Below, one piece after another: positions 27,218 through 36,088 of a DNA stretch of 64,000 nt. This stretch comes from Devosia faecipullorum. Its GTDB lineage: Bacteria > Pseudomonadota > Alphaproteobacteria > Rhizobiales > Devosiaceae. The translations under genes and the position numbers were made by a program. The stretch covers positions 1 through 64,000 of the forward strand of contig NZ_JACDXV010000008.1 in the NCBI RefSeq assembly GCF_015158295.1. The letters are read 5' to 3'. Each line of letters begins with the position of its first letter. The first letter of the stretch is position 1. The notes under the pieces were generated by a model. The model was not told the DNA's origin. It saw only the letters and a list, made by a program, of their open reading frames with translations, and did not search any database.

Positions 27218-28003
27218 TTACATTGCGTGGCTGGAGGGAATGATCCCGAGAGCGGAAAGTCCCATCCAGACAGCCATTGTGATCATCATCAGGTTCTCGG
27301 TGAGCGAAACGAACCCGAGAGGCACGTTGCTCGACCCACCAACGCAGGCGCACTTGAGCTCCCGCCTGTCGATGTAGACGGCCTTGAACACTGAGACGGC
27401 CCCGACCGTCCCGATGAAGAGGGCCACGGGCACCGAAAGCCAGGTCAGCGCTCCGGCCACCATCAGGATGCCCGCAAGACCTTCCGCATAGGGATAGATG
27501 TAGCTGTAGGGCACCCAGCGCTTGGCGAGCAGGTCGTAGTTCAGGAACATGGTCGCGAAGGTCTCGACGTTCTGGAGCTTGAGCAGCGCCAAGAACACCA
27601 TCGAGAAGCTGATGAACCATTCCAGCGCCCGGAGGGTGAGAGGGTTGCCGCTCACCGCAAAGCTCGCTGCCATGGCGGTGAGGGCGGTCATGGCGAACAG
27701 CACCGCAACCGGGCGGTAGCTGGTCGCCTTGGGATCCACGACCGTCTTGCCCAGAAAACGTCGCGTGTCGTCGTAGCCGCCGATCCGCCTGCCATCGACG
27801 AACACCTGAGGTGTCGTCTTGACGTCGTGCTCGGTCTTGAATGCGTCGGTTTCTTCGCGGGTGGTGAGGTGGTGATCCTCGACCTCGTAACCGGACCGCT
27901 TCAGCAGATCCACGGCCTTGAGACCATAGGGGCAGGTGTGGCTCGGCATCACCATACGATGGATAACCGCCTTCTTGCCGGCGTTGGCCACCACGGTGGA
28001 CAT
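27218..28003 (-). CDS. Glutaredoxin-MauE membrane fusion protein
   Basis: The 261-residue protein has an N-terminal glutaredoxin domain (MPSHTCPYGLKAVDLLKRSG, TTPQVFVDGRRIGG, about 1-85) and a four-helix MauE/DoxX-type membrane domain with a Cys pair (ELKCACVGGSSNVPLGFVSL). MauE-type domains move disulfides or electrons in the membrane; in copper clusters such proteins are thought to handle redox stress. The active site is CPYG, with one Cys. A CueR-like site lies 40 bp upstream. Confidence 0.85.
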   Translation of the reverse strand: MSTVVANAGKKAVIHRMVMPSHTCPYGLKAVDLLKRSGYEVEDHHLTTREETDAFKTEHDVKTTPQVFVDGRRIGGYDDTRRFLGKTVVDPKATSYRPVAVLFAMTALTAMAASFAVSGNPLTLRALEWFISFSMVFLALLKLQNVETFATMFLNYDLLAKRWVPYSYIYPYAEGLAGILMVAGALTWLSVPVALFIGTVGAVSVFKAVYIDRRELKCACVGGSSNVPLGFVSLTENLMMITMAVWMGLSALGIIPSSHAM

Positions 28004-28038
28004 AGGTTTGCTCCTTGTCGAATTGCTGTCGTGCTTCC

Positions 28039-28069
28039 TTTCTGCACCTTCCCATCATTGGAAGGTCAA
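28039..28069 (-). promoter_or_regulatory. CueR-type promoter of the glutaredoxin-MauE gene
   Basis: On the minus strand TTGACC (28,069-28,064) precedes a spacer with CCTTCCAATGATGGGAAGG, a near-perfect dyad. The -10 hexamer at 19-bp spacing (CAGAAA) is poor. From here to 28,405 (about 340 bp) no other feature was seen. Confidence 0.65.
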
Positions 28070-28405
28070 TACCCCTGCGGACGAGGATGGTAAGAGGAGA
28101 GTGGACGCTGATCCGACAGCCGTCGCTGCAGCCTTGCCCATGATCGCCACCATTATGATGGGAGATCAAGGATTTCCCGCCTGGAATGATGGGTGATAAC
28201 CGCCAACCAGTGGCTTTCGATGGTGGAACGAGGTCACAAATAGAGTTGCGATGGCAGTTAGCCGCAAATTCAGGTCCGATGATGTCGAGTCGACGTCATT
28301 AGAGGTGTTGTAACCATCACTATGTCCCGATTGATGGCAACTTGAGGTTAAACCCTTTCGCAAGATGCCGAATGCACAATGACGAGGCACCTTCGGAGAC
28401 ATGGG

Positions 28406-28813
28406 ATGCCTCGTCGAGTGGCTTTCGAGCCGGATGTAACTTTGGGAGACCTTTTGGTCTTGGCTCGTCTGGGGGCATTGGTCCACGGAGACGAGGCCGT
28501 CTTTCCCACCACTGCGCTCAAGCAGCAGACCGGCGCCAGCAGCACGCGTATCAGGAACGCCATGATCCGCATCGCCGACGTCCTCGGCCCGGTGGAGGTC
28601 GACGGCAACAAGCGTCGGACCCAGAGACCGAATGGCAGGGGTCGGAACTTCGGCGGCGCCGGCGTCCTCGCGAGCATGCTTATCGAGATCGCGCAGGATG
28701 AAGAGACGGATCAGGACCGGCTTCGGCACGAGATCACCCAGCTGGTCGACCACCTCGATCACCAGCGCCAGCAGGGGGCATTCAAGAGGTCGCGGACACC
28801 CCCGCGGTTCTAG
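28406..28813 (+). CDS. Hypothetical protein with possible winged-helix domain
   Basis: The 135-residue protein reads MPRRVAFEPDVTLGDLLVLA ... then FPTTALKQQTGASSTRIRNA, which could be a helix-turn-helix, followed by a basic glycine-rich stretch (PNGRGRNFGGAG) and a charged helical tail. An ATG at 28,379 is an alternative start. The antisense frame is longer but has biased composition and no family features. It stands alone 170 bp before the ABC-three-component operon and might regulate it. Confidence 0.5.
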   Translation: MPRRVAFEPDVTLGDLLVLARLGALVHGDEAVFPTTALKQQTGASSTRIRNAMIRIADVLGPVEVDGNKRRTQRPNGRGRNFGGAGVLASMLIEIAQDEETDQDRLRHEITQLVDHLDHQRQQGAFKRSRTPPRF

Positions 28814-28983
28814 AAAGCCCTGAACGTTCGTCCCGGGGCGGGGCTGGCCGCAGGGGTGGGACTGGAGCATGTCAACGACCGGTTGCATTGGTTCACCGGC
28901 CCGTAGAGCATATGGCGAAGTGCGTTTTGGCTGATGGCAAGATTCGCCGTCGATCCCGGTAACGATCAAGGAGACGTTCCTGC

Positions 28984-29943
28984 ATGAACCGCAAGTCGCT
29001 CCTCGACGGCATAATCCACTACCTATCCATCCTCAGGGTGTCCGTGGAGCTTCACAACAGCCTCAACCACCAAGACATCAACGTCGTTTCCGAGAACTTC
29101 TTCCGTGACTTCCTGAACCTGGCTTTCGGATACGAGCTGAAGAACATCAATATCGTGGAGAAAAATGCCCGGGCGATCGACCTCGGCGATGAGGACGCCC
29201 GCATCGCCATCCAGGTGACATCGACCGCCGGCATGCCCAAGATCAAGTACACTCACTCCGGTTTCGTGGCGGGTGGACTGGACGCCAAGTACGACCGACT
29301 GGTGGTGCTGGTCATAGGCGAGAAGAAGACATACAGGCAGGACAGCTTGGGCGGTGGTGACGTGTTCGCCATGTCGATCAAGGATGATGTCTGGGGTCTC
29401 GATGAGCTCCTCGCACGGATCGACGACCTGCCGCCCGAGAAACTCGTCCAGTGCTTCGACTACCTGAAGGCGGGTATATCGACCCGGCAACCGCGTGAGG
29501 CGAACGAGGTACTCACGCTGCTGCGCCTCATCGAGGTCCTGAGCGAATCCGAGGTCGAGGCGGTCGCTGCGGACATTCGGGTCGACCCGGACCCGGAAGG
29601 AAAGATCAACGCCCGCTTCGCCGACCACGCCGATTTCCTGAAGCGGCAGTTCACCGACCTTCATGCCCTCTATGGCGCCACCCTGGCCGAGGTCTCCGGC
29701 CAGTCCGACATCGGTCATGGTCGTATGCTGAAGCTCCAGATATACCTGACGAACTGGAGCGACCGGGTCCTGCAGGAATGCGCCGGCGATCCCGAACAGG
29801 CGCTGGAGACGATGGTGATCCGGATCATGGAGAAGATGGGCGACGGGACTGCGGGGTTCGACGAGAGCGCGGTCCGCTTCTACCTCATCGACCAGTTGAT
29901 CCGTTGCAACGTGTTCCCCAACAAGACCGCTGCCCATGCCTAA
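28984..29943 (+). CDS. SMEK-domain protein of an ABC-three-component (ABC-3C) system
   Basis: The 319-residue protein begins MNRKSLLDGIIHYLSILRVS and contains SENFFRDFLNLAFG, KNARAIDLGDEDARIAIQVT and STAGMPKI, the SMEK-type N-terminal domain that resembles restriction-endonuclease-like folds. The C-terminal half (about 170-319) is helical and unrecognised. It overlaps the next gene by 8 nt. In ABC-3C systems this component is the presumed effector or sensor. Confidence 0.8.
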   Translation: MNRKSLLDGIIHYLSILRVSVELHNSLNHQDINVVSENFFRDFLNLAFGYELKNINIVEKNARAIDLGDEDARIAIQVTSTAGMPKIKYTHSGFVAGGLDAKYDRLVVLVIGEKKTYRQDSLGGGDVFAMSIKDDVWGLDELLARIDDLPPEKLVQCFDYLKAGISTRQPREANEVLTLLRLIEVLSESEVEAVAADIRVDPDPEGKINARFADHADFLKRQFTDLHALYGATLAEVSGQSDIGHGRMLKLQIYLTNWSDRVLQECAGDPEQALETMVIRIMEKMGDGTAGFDESAVRFYLIDQLIRCNVFPNKTAAHA

Positions 29944-30178
29944 CCTGTTCCTCAAGGATGAACCGTTGGAGAGGGCCCCGGCGATCGTCGGGTTCGAGGT
30001 CATCCGTTACGTTCGTACCGCCGGCAAGGGGCGGGTCAGCATCTTCGACGTCGTCGACCACTTCAAGCGGGAGCGCTGGTTCACCTCCACGGCCTTCTTC
30101 TATGGCCTGACCTTCCTGTACGCGGTCGGGCTGCTCGAGTTCGAGGAACCCTACCTGGTAGCGCTCGATGCGGATTGA
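29936..30178 (+). CDS. ABC-3C middle component
   Basis: The 80-residue protein (MPNLFLKDEPLERAPAIVGF ... FDVVDHFKRERWFTSTAFFY ... LLEFEEPYLV) looks like the small winged-helix middle component, perhaps of the MC6 group. It overlaps both neighbours (8 nt and 11 nt), a fixed arrangement in these operons. It likely bridges the effector and the ATPase. Confidence 0.75.
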   Translation: MPNLFLKDEPLERAPAIVGFEVIRYVRTAGKGRVSIFDVVDHFKRERWFTSTAFFYGLTFLYAVGLLEFEEPYLVALDAD

Positions 30179-31880
30179 GCTCCTCTACACAGAGCCGGCA
30201 ACGATCGAGCCCATCGAGTTCGATGACGGTGTGAACGTCGTACTCGGTGAAAGCGACGATACGAGCTCCAAGAACAACGGGGTCGGCAAGTCCCTGTGCA
30301 TCGAGTTCATCAACTTCGCGCTGCTGAAGAAGAAGTCCGACAGCCGGGTGTCGAAGATTCCGAAGGAAGCATTCGATCCTTACACGTTCGTCTGCGTCCG
30401 CTTCCGGCTGCACGGCGAGGTATACACCATCAAACGATCCTTGGCGGAATCCGAGCAGCCCAGGATCATCGTCGACGGCAGGGAAATCATATTCGCCAAG
30501 CGCGAGGATGCCACCGACTTCCTGACACAGCGCATGTTCCCGTTCAAAGCGGCCGGAGCGGTGAATTTCCGCGAGATGCTCGGTCCTCTCATCCGGGACG
30601 AGCGGTCCGAGTTCAAGTCCATCGTTTCCTACTTCGACACCAGGCTGAAGGTGCCGGAGAACTATGCTCCCCACCTGATGCTGCTGGGCATCGACCTCGG
30701 CATCTACCGTCTCATCAAGGAAATCCTGAAGGAGATAGACCATATCGGCGCGGAGGAGGCCCGCATCCGGGAGAACGTCCTGCTCGTACGCCAGAAGACC
30801 ATCGACGACGCGCGTTCGGACCTGAACGCGCTGGACGAGGAGGTGCAGAGCATCAACGATGCCATCGAGGCCCTCGAAACCGCGCCCGCCTTCGACATCG
30901 TTCAGGCCGAGATGCTGGCGATCGAGGAGGAAATGGCGGCGCTTCGGCGCCGGAAGGAAGTGCTGTCACAACGGTCCGCGCGTCTCGCCCCGGTGGCCGC
31001 GAAGCCTTCCATCGAAACCGAGGAGATCCGGCACTTTTACGACGAGTTGCGTGCCGGCTTAGGGACGGCGGTCGCGCGCGACCTGACGGAGGTCATCTCC
31101 TTCAAGGACAAGATCGAGCGCTTCCAGCAGCACCTGCTCGAGGAGAAGTCCAAGGTGGTGGACGTCGAGCTCAAGGGTCTGAACAGGCAACTTGCCGACC
31201 TCGACCGGCGGTACTCGAAGCTTCTCGCGGTTCTGGACCAGGAAGGGCAGCTCCGCAGCCTGCGGCAGACCTACGCCTCCTATCAGGTCAAGAGCGACGA
31301 GCTCGGCCAGTTAAAGGGATTCCTCGAGCGCTACGATCAGCTGGCCGTCGAGAAGCAGCAGAAGCGGTCCGACAAGGAAACCGAGCGTCTGCGACTGCAG
31401 GGAAGCATCGCAGCCGCTCGCGACCGGCTGAAATCGGTCGAGAAGACCATCCTCGACATCCACCAGTTCATCCAGGGCAACCGGAAGGCTTCTTTCGACG
31501 TCCGCACCACGGCCAACAAGCAGGTCGTCGACATTGTCCTGCGCATTGACGACGACGGCAGCCACAGCGTGGAGCGGGAAAAGGTCTTCATCTACGACAT
31601 CGCACTGCTGTTGAACGACTTCACCAAGGTGCGGCATCCAGGCCTGTTGGTGCACGACAACATATTCGATGTCGACGAGGACACCTTGAACAAGAGCCTG
31701 GAATTCCTGCTCACGCGAGCGGAGTTCGAGGAGGAGCAGCAGTATATCCTGACGCTGAACGTTGACCGGATCGCCCATGCCGAGGACGAGGCTTGGTTTG
31801 AGGATCTGCAGCGTTGCGTGGTGGCTTCGTTCACTAAAGCCGATCGCTTCCTGAACACTACTTACCAGGAAGTGCGCTGA
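30168..31880 (+). CDS. ABC-3C ATPase, DUF2326-type SMC/RecN-like
   Basis: The 570-residue protein has a Walker A-like loop NNGVGKSLCIEFINF near residue 40, a long coiled coil (about 190-430) and a C-terminal DUF2326 domain with GLLVHDNIFDVDEDTL (Walker B region). This is the ATPase of an ABC-three-component system. It probably senses DNA or a phage structure and controls the SMEK component. It starts within the end of the middle-component gene. Confidence 0.85.
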   Translation: MRIELLYTEPATIEPIEFDDGVNVVLGESDDTSSKNNGVGKSLCIEFINFALLKKKSDSRVSKIPKEAFDPYTFVCVRFRLHGEVYTIKRSLAESEQPRIIVDGREIIFAKREDATDFLTQRMFPFKAAGAVNFREMLGPLIRDERSEFKSIVSYFDTRLKVPENYAPHLMLLGIDLGIYRLIKEILKEIDHIGAEEARIRENVLLVRQKTIDDARSDLNALDEEVQSINDAIEALETAPAFDIVQAEMLAIEEEMAALRRRKEVLSQRSARLAPVAAKPSIETEEIRHFYDELRAGLGTAVARDLTEVISFKDKIERFQQHLLEEKSKVVDVELKGLNRQLADLDRRYSKLLAVLDQEGQLRSLRQTYASYQVKSDELGQLKGFLERYDQLAVEKQQKRSDKETERLRLQGSIAAARDRLKSVEKTILDIHQFIQGNRKASFDVRTTANKQVVDIVLRIDDDGSHSVEREKVFIYDIALLLNDFTKVRHPGLLVHDNIFDVDEDTLNKSLEFLLTRAEFEEEQQYILTLNVDRIAHAEDEAWFEDLQRCVVASFTKADRFLNTTYQEVR

Positions 31881-31986
31881 CCCGTCGACCGGCCGACCCG
31901 ACAGTCGTGACATTCTGTGGAAATGGTGTCAGCGCCGCAGGGACAATACTTCCATGGTGATACAGTACTATTGTCAGGGAGCGATC

Positions 31987-32865
31987 ATGGGCGTCGGAGA
32001 AGATTTCGCAGCGTTCAAGTCCAACTACAACTTGGACGCCGATACGATGGGTTCTATCTCACGCAGGTATCGCCGTATCACGCGCCAGCTGAACAACGAC
32101 TTCTACGGATCGGACTCGGAAACGGCGCACAGTTGGTATGTCGGATCGTACGGTCGGGATACCGCAGCGCGTGGAGTGTCCGATCTCGACATGGGCTATC
32201 TCTTGCCCAACGCGGTCTACCATCAATACCACGCCTACGCCACGAACGGGCAGTCGGCGCTTCTTCAGGCAGTCAAGCGCTCCATCCAGAAGACCTATAG
32301 AACCACGGACAGCTTCGGAGATGGACAGGTAGTCGGCGTCAACTTCACGGATGGGATCAACTTCGAAGTTCTGCCCGCCTTCTTGAACAAGGACAAGAAG
32401 ACCTGGACATACGCCAATGCCAACAATGGCGGGAGTTGGCGGGTGTGCAACCCATGGGCGGAGATGGAAGCGGTGAACGCCAGAAGCCGCGCCACCAACC
32501 GGAACATGAAGCACCTTTGCCGGATGATGCGGGTTTGGAAAGACTACAACGGCGTTCCAATCTCGGGCATGCTGATCGACACCCTCGCATTCCAGTTCCT
32601 TGAAAACTGGCCCCATCGCGACAAGTCTTTCCTGTACCACGACTACATGGCACGGGACTTCTTCCTGTTCATGTCGCGGCAGGCCACCACGCAGTCCTAC
32701 TGGCGCGCGCCGGGAAGCGGGTCGCAGGTGGGGAGAAGGGGGGCGTTCGAGAAGAGGGCTTGGGCGGCCTACCTGCTTTCCCTCGATGCGATTGTGTACA
32801 ATGACAATCCGTATAGCAGGCGGCGAAAGTGGCGGGAGATTTTTGGCCCGCTGTACCCGGTTTAG
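31987..32865 (+). CDS. CD-NTase of a CBASS system
   Basis: The 292-residue protein has the nucleotidyltransferase site YVGSYGRDTAARGVSDLDMG, giving G53-S54 and D66-x-D68. Upstream and downstream helices match the SMODS/CD-NTase fold. It should make a cyclic oligonucleotide on infection that activates the SLATT effector encoded next. The start at 31,987 gives the usual length; an in-frame ATG at 31,954 is less likely. The product nucleotide cannot be predicted. Confidence 0.88.
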   Translation: MGVGEDFAAFKSNYNLDADTMGSISRRYRRITRQLNNDFYGSDSETAHSWYVGSYGRDTAARGVSDLDMGYLLPNAVYHQYHAYATNGQSALLQAVKRSIQKTYRTTDSFGDGQVVGVNFTDGINFEVLPAFLNKDKKTWTYANANNGGSWRVCNPWAEMEAVNARSRATNRNMKHLCRMMRVWKDYNGVPISGMLIDTLAFQFLENWPHRDKSFLYHDYMARDFFLFMSRQATTQSYWRAPGSGSQVGRRGAFEKRAWAAYLLSLDAIVYNDNPYSRRRKWREIFGPLYPV

Positions 32866-32873
32866 AGGTAGAG

Positions 32874-33440
32874 ATGCAGCCCTTCTCACATTTAGAAGAC
32901 CAAATCCGCGAGTGCTTCGGCCGGGTGGTTTACACCCACAAGACGCACGAGAAAGAGGCGGAGGAGTGTAGTGGCAAGCTCGCGACCTTCAAGGTGGCGC
33001 AGATCGTTATCACGGCTTTGACGACCTCGGGGGCGGTCGGGGTGCTGCTTGTCGACGAAGGTTGGATGAAGGTCGCGACAGCTGGTCTGGCCCTGTTGTC
33101 CCTTCTGGTGTCCGGTTACATGAAAGGGTTCGACCCCGGTGCGACCGCTCAGAAACACCGAGATGCGGCGTCTGCCCTGTGGAACATAAGGGAGTCCTAT
33201 CTCTCGCTCCTCACCGACCTGCGCATGAACGCTGTCGAACCGCAGGCGGCACGGGAGCGGCGCGATCAGCTGCAGGCGCAACTGGCCGCCATACATAAAG
33301 GGGCGCCGCAAACACATGGCTCGGCCTACGGAAGGGCTCAAAAGGCCCTGCAGCACAATGAGGAGTACACGTTCTCGGAAGGAGAAATCGACTTGTTTCT
33401 TCCGCCAACCTTGAGGAAGGGCGCCGAAGCAAAAGGTTAG
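32874..33440 (+). CDS. SLATT-domain two-helix membrane effector
   Basis: The 188-residue protein has a polar N-terminal helix (EDQIRECFGRVVYTHKTHEK), two adjacent hydrophobic helices (QIVITALTTSGAVGVLLV and VATAGLALLSLLVSGYM) and a helical tail with AQKHRDAASALWNIRESYLS. This is the SLATT arrangement of CBASS effectors, which are thought to form pores and kill the infected cell. It begins 9 nt after the CD-NTase gene. Confidence 0.85.
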   Translation: MQPFSHLEDQIRECFGRVVYTHKTHEKEAEECSGKLATFKVAQIVITALTTSGAVGVLLVDEGWMKVATAGLALLSLLVSGYMKGFDPGATAQKHRDAASALWNIRESYLSLLTDLRMNAVEPQAARERRDQLQAQLAAIHKGAPQTHGSAYGRAQKALQHNEEYTFSEGEIDLFLPPTLRKGAEAKG

Positions 33441-33477
33441 ACATAACTCCAGAATCCGTCATCCCGGGGGACCGCAG

Positions 33478-34446
33478 TTGATCATCAACCCGCCATCGGC
33501 AGAGTCGCTCAACGAAGTCGCGCTTCGCCTTTACTTCAGCGCCTGGTCGTCGCTTATCGGCATTATCCACGATTTCGAACTGCATTTCGATGTTCCGGGG
33601 TCCGCCGATGACGATGAGGACACCTGGGCGGAAGAACGGAAAGAATATCTGGAAGCGTGCCAACCGGAACTGCAATCGATATGCACCATCGTTCAGCAGT
33701 CCAACGAGCTGGCGCTAAAGGCCCGGATTTGCGAGGTCAGCCCGTACCTGCTTCTTTTGAAGTCTGAACCAAAATTCAGCACGAACGGTAGCGACATCGA
33801 ATTTTCCGATCTCCGCACCCTTGATGCCGTGGACCTTCCCGGCGCGGTAAACACCCTGTCCGCTAGGCCACTGTCCGATGAGTTCGTGCAGACCTACAAT
33901 CTGTTTCGGTCCCTTCGAAACAAGGTGGCGCATCTCGGCTCCGCCAACGCCGTATTCACACCGGAAGATTTGCTGAAGAAGATGCTGTTTCAGTACCAGC
34001 AACTGTGGCCTGAACGAATGTGGCTGAAGGAATGGGTGCAAGCCGAGTCGAACACCCGGCTCTCCTATTTCCACGACTATTCCAATTCTTCTCCATATGC
34101 CGATGTCTTCGCGCAGTGGCCTCTGGCCCTGAAGTTCATCGGCAAGTCGGACTTCAAACGACTTTTCGGCGTGGCGAAGTTCCAGCGGCGTTATCTTTGC
34201 CTCTCCTGCTTTCGACTGGGTACCACCGACTGGAATGACCTCAGGTCTGATCCCGTTCACACGGCTTTCCTGGTCAAAGGAGCGGATCGTACCTGCTGCT
34301 TCATGTGCGGGGAGGAAGTGGCGGTCGAACGCAGTCTATGTCGTCAAGACCACTGCAAGGGCAACGTAATCTGTACAGACCCCGAGGGTGAGAACGACGG
34401 CATTTGCCTGATCTGCGGCGAGGACGCCTCAGGGTTGGCCGACTAG
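33478..34446 (+). CDS. Unrecognised protein with HEPN-like motif and Cys-rich C-terminus
   Basis: The 322-residue protein starts at TTG 33,478 after GGGGGA. Residues 141-156 read NLFRSLRNKVAHLGSA, with R147-x4-H152 in a helical context, as in HEPN domains. The C-terminal 90 residues hold several Cys pairs (YLCLSCFRLG, TCCFMCGEE, CRQDHCKGNVIC, GICLICGED), probably two zinc ribbons. It follows the SLATT gene by 37 nt on the same strand and ends 148 bp before the tRNA. Function unknown; a role as a CBASS accessory or separate RNase-type defence is speculative. Confidence 0.7.
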   Translation: MIINPPSAESLNEVALRLYFSAWSSLIGIIHDFELHFDVPGSADDDEDTWAEERKEYLEACQPELQSICTIVQQSNELALKARICEVSPYLLLLKSEPKFSTNGSDIEFSDLRTLDAVDLPGAVNTLSARPLSDEFVQTYNLFRSLRNKVAHLGSANAVFTPEDLLKKMLFQYQQLWPERMWLKEWVQAESNTRLSYFHDYSNSSPYADVFAQWPLALKFIGKSDFKRLFGVAKFQRRYLCLSCFRLGTTDWNDLRSDPVHTAFLVKGADRTCCFMCGEEVAVERSLCRQDHCKGNVICTDPEGENDGICLICGEDASGLAD

Positions 34447-34515
34447 CCTGCAAGCCGGCTGAGCGTGAAGTTCTCTAAATTTCCAGTCAGCCTTATCTGG
34501 AAGCGGACAACCGGC

Positions 34516-34576
34516 GCACTCTTACAGCCGGATCGTGGCACTCTTACAGCCGAATCGCGGCACTCTTTCAGCCCCG
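34516..34576. repeat. Three tandem 22-bp imperfect repeats
   Basis: GCACTCTTACAGCCG begins at 34,516 and again at 34,538; a third, variant copy (GCACTCTTTCAGCC) begins at 34,560. The period is exactly 22 bp. The arrangement resembles the multiple terminal repeats at the ends of IS21-family elements, or a set of integrase arm sites. It ends 19 bp before the tRNA-Gln 3' end. Confidence 0.75.
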
Positions 34577-34594
34577 TCATAGATGAAAAAGGAT

Positions 34595-34668
34595 TGGCTG
34601 GGGAACCTGGATTCGAACCAAGATCGACGGAGTCAGAGTCCGCTGTTCTACCGTTGAACTATTCCCCA
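34595..34668 (-). tRNA. tRNA-Gln (CTG)
   Basis: On the minus strand the acceptor stem TGGGGAA pairs with TTCCCCA. The anticodon loop is CTCTGAC between GCGGA and TCCGT, giving anticodon CTG. The T arm is CTTGG-TTCGAAT-CCAGG, the discriminator is G and CCA is encoded. The 3' end faces the accessory island and is the likely attachment site. Confidence 0.93.
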
Positions 34669-34906
34669 GCATGAGCCATCAGGCTGGGCGGCGTGGTCGG
34701 AACCGTTGGTTGCGAAGCACGGCGCGGGGTCTCATTAGACAAAGCGGAATGAGATTGCAAGCGCCTCTGCGCAGTCTGGTGCAATCATCGTTTTCATTGC
34801 GCTTCTCTCCCCCTTGCTCTACCCTCATTTCCGACAATGTAACACAGGTGCGCTCGGGCGCGGCCGGCTGGGTCCGGTCCTGCGACCGCGCACGAAGGAG
34901 ACAGAC

Positions 34907-36088
34907 GTGACCGACTCGAATCGGTCCGCTGCCGCTTCGGCTCTTCTGGCCGATGCGGGGTCTGGTACGTCTTCCGGCGCAGTCCGGAAGGATCGGGCCG
35001 GCATATCGCCGCCGCCCCGGCCCGACCAGCGGACAACATCCGCCCCCAATGCAAAACGCCCGCGTGGCCCTCTCTATGCGGCGCTCGATCTGGGTACCAA
35101 TAATTGCCGCCTGCTGATCGCACGTCCCCATGAACGCGGCTTCCGGGTCATCGATGGCTTCACCCGCATCGTGCGGCTGGGCGAGGGCGTGTCCGTTACC
35201 GGGCGTCTCTCCGACGCCGCGATGGAGCGGACCATGGAGGCCCTGCGCCTGTGCCGCAACAAGCTGCGCGAGCACCAGCCAACGCGAATGCGCCTGATCG
35301 CCACCGAAGCCTGTCGCGCCGCCGAGAACGGCCCGGCGTTTCTGGAGCGGGTCAAGACCGAGCTGGGAATGGATCTGGAAGTCGTCGATCGGCGCACCGA
35401 GGCCGAACTGGCCGTTACCGGTTGCGCCGACCTGATCGATGGCGAGGCGCAAGGCGCGCTGATGTTCGACATCGGCGGGGGGTCGTCGGAGCTGGCCTGG
35501 CTCGATTTCCGCGGTGGCCGGCCGCGCGCCCAGGGCCGCATGGCCGCCTCGATCCGGTCGTGGCAATCCCTGCCGGTCGGCGTGGTGTCCATTGCCGAGA
35601 AATTCGGCGGCGTCGATGTCACACCGCAAGTGTTCGAGGCGATGGTCACCCATGTCTCCGAGCACCTGCGCCAGTTTCGCGGGCGCGAGAAATTGCGACA
35701 GATGATCAGCAGCCATAAAGTGCATCTGATCGGCACCTCGGGCACGGTCACGACGCTGGCCGGCCTGCATCTGGGCCTCGAACGCTATGAGCGCCAGAAG
35801 GTGGATGGGCTGTGGATGCGGCGCGATCAGGTGGATGAGACCATGCGGGCGCTGCTCGGCATGGCATTCGAGCGGCGTGTGTCCCATCCCTGCATCGGCA
35901 GGGATCGCGCCGATCTGGTTCTGCCCGGCTGCGCCATTTTCGAGGCCATTCGGCGTGAATGGCCGACCGAGCGGGTGCGCGTTGCCGATCGCGGCCTGCG
36001 CGAGGGTATTTTGATTTCGCTCATGGATGGGGACCGCGTGCAAAAGCGGCCAACTCGCTACCCAAGGAGGCAGAACAATGGCCAATAA
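34907..36088 (+). CDS. Ppx/GppA-family phosphatase
   Basis: The 393-residue protein belongs to the ASKHA-fold exopolyphosphatase/guanosine pentaphosphatase family: [41 protein letters not shown] and [18 protein letters not shown] are all present. The first 60 residues are a low-complexity extension. The start is taken as GTG 34,907, six nt after AAGGAG. rlmE begins before its stop region ends, so the two are cotranscribed. Confidence 0.9.
   Translation: MTDSNRSAAASALLADAGSGTSSGAVRKDRAGISPPPRPDQRTTSAPNAKRPRGPLYAALDLGTNNCRLLIARPHERGFRVIDGFTRIVRLGEGVSVTGRLSDAAMERTMEALRLCRNKLREHQPTRMRLIATEACRAAENGPAFLERVKTELGMDLEVVDRRTEAELAVTGCADLIDGEAQGALMFDIGGGSSELAWLDFRGGRPRAQGRMAASIRSWQSLPVGVVSIAEKFGGVDVTPQVFEAMVTHVSEHLRQFRGREKLRQMISSHKVHLIGTSGTVTTLAGLHLGLERYERQKVDGLWMRRDQVDETMRALLGMAFERRVSHPCIGRDRADLVLPGCAIFEAIRREWPTERVRVADRGLREGILISLMDGDRVQKRPTRYPRRQNNGQ

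Noticed and set aside
28166..28969. 267-codon minus-strand frame opposite the hypothetical at 28,406
   Set aside because: No motif; the plus-strand frame has a more protein-like pattern with a possible HTH. Confidence in either is limited.
30296..31549. 417-codon plus-strand frame inside the ABC-3C ATPase gene
   Set aside because: Shifted frame of the DUF2326 ATPase, Arg/Pro-rich, no recognisable domain.
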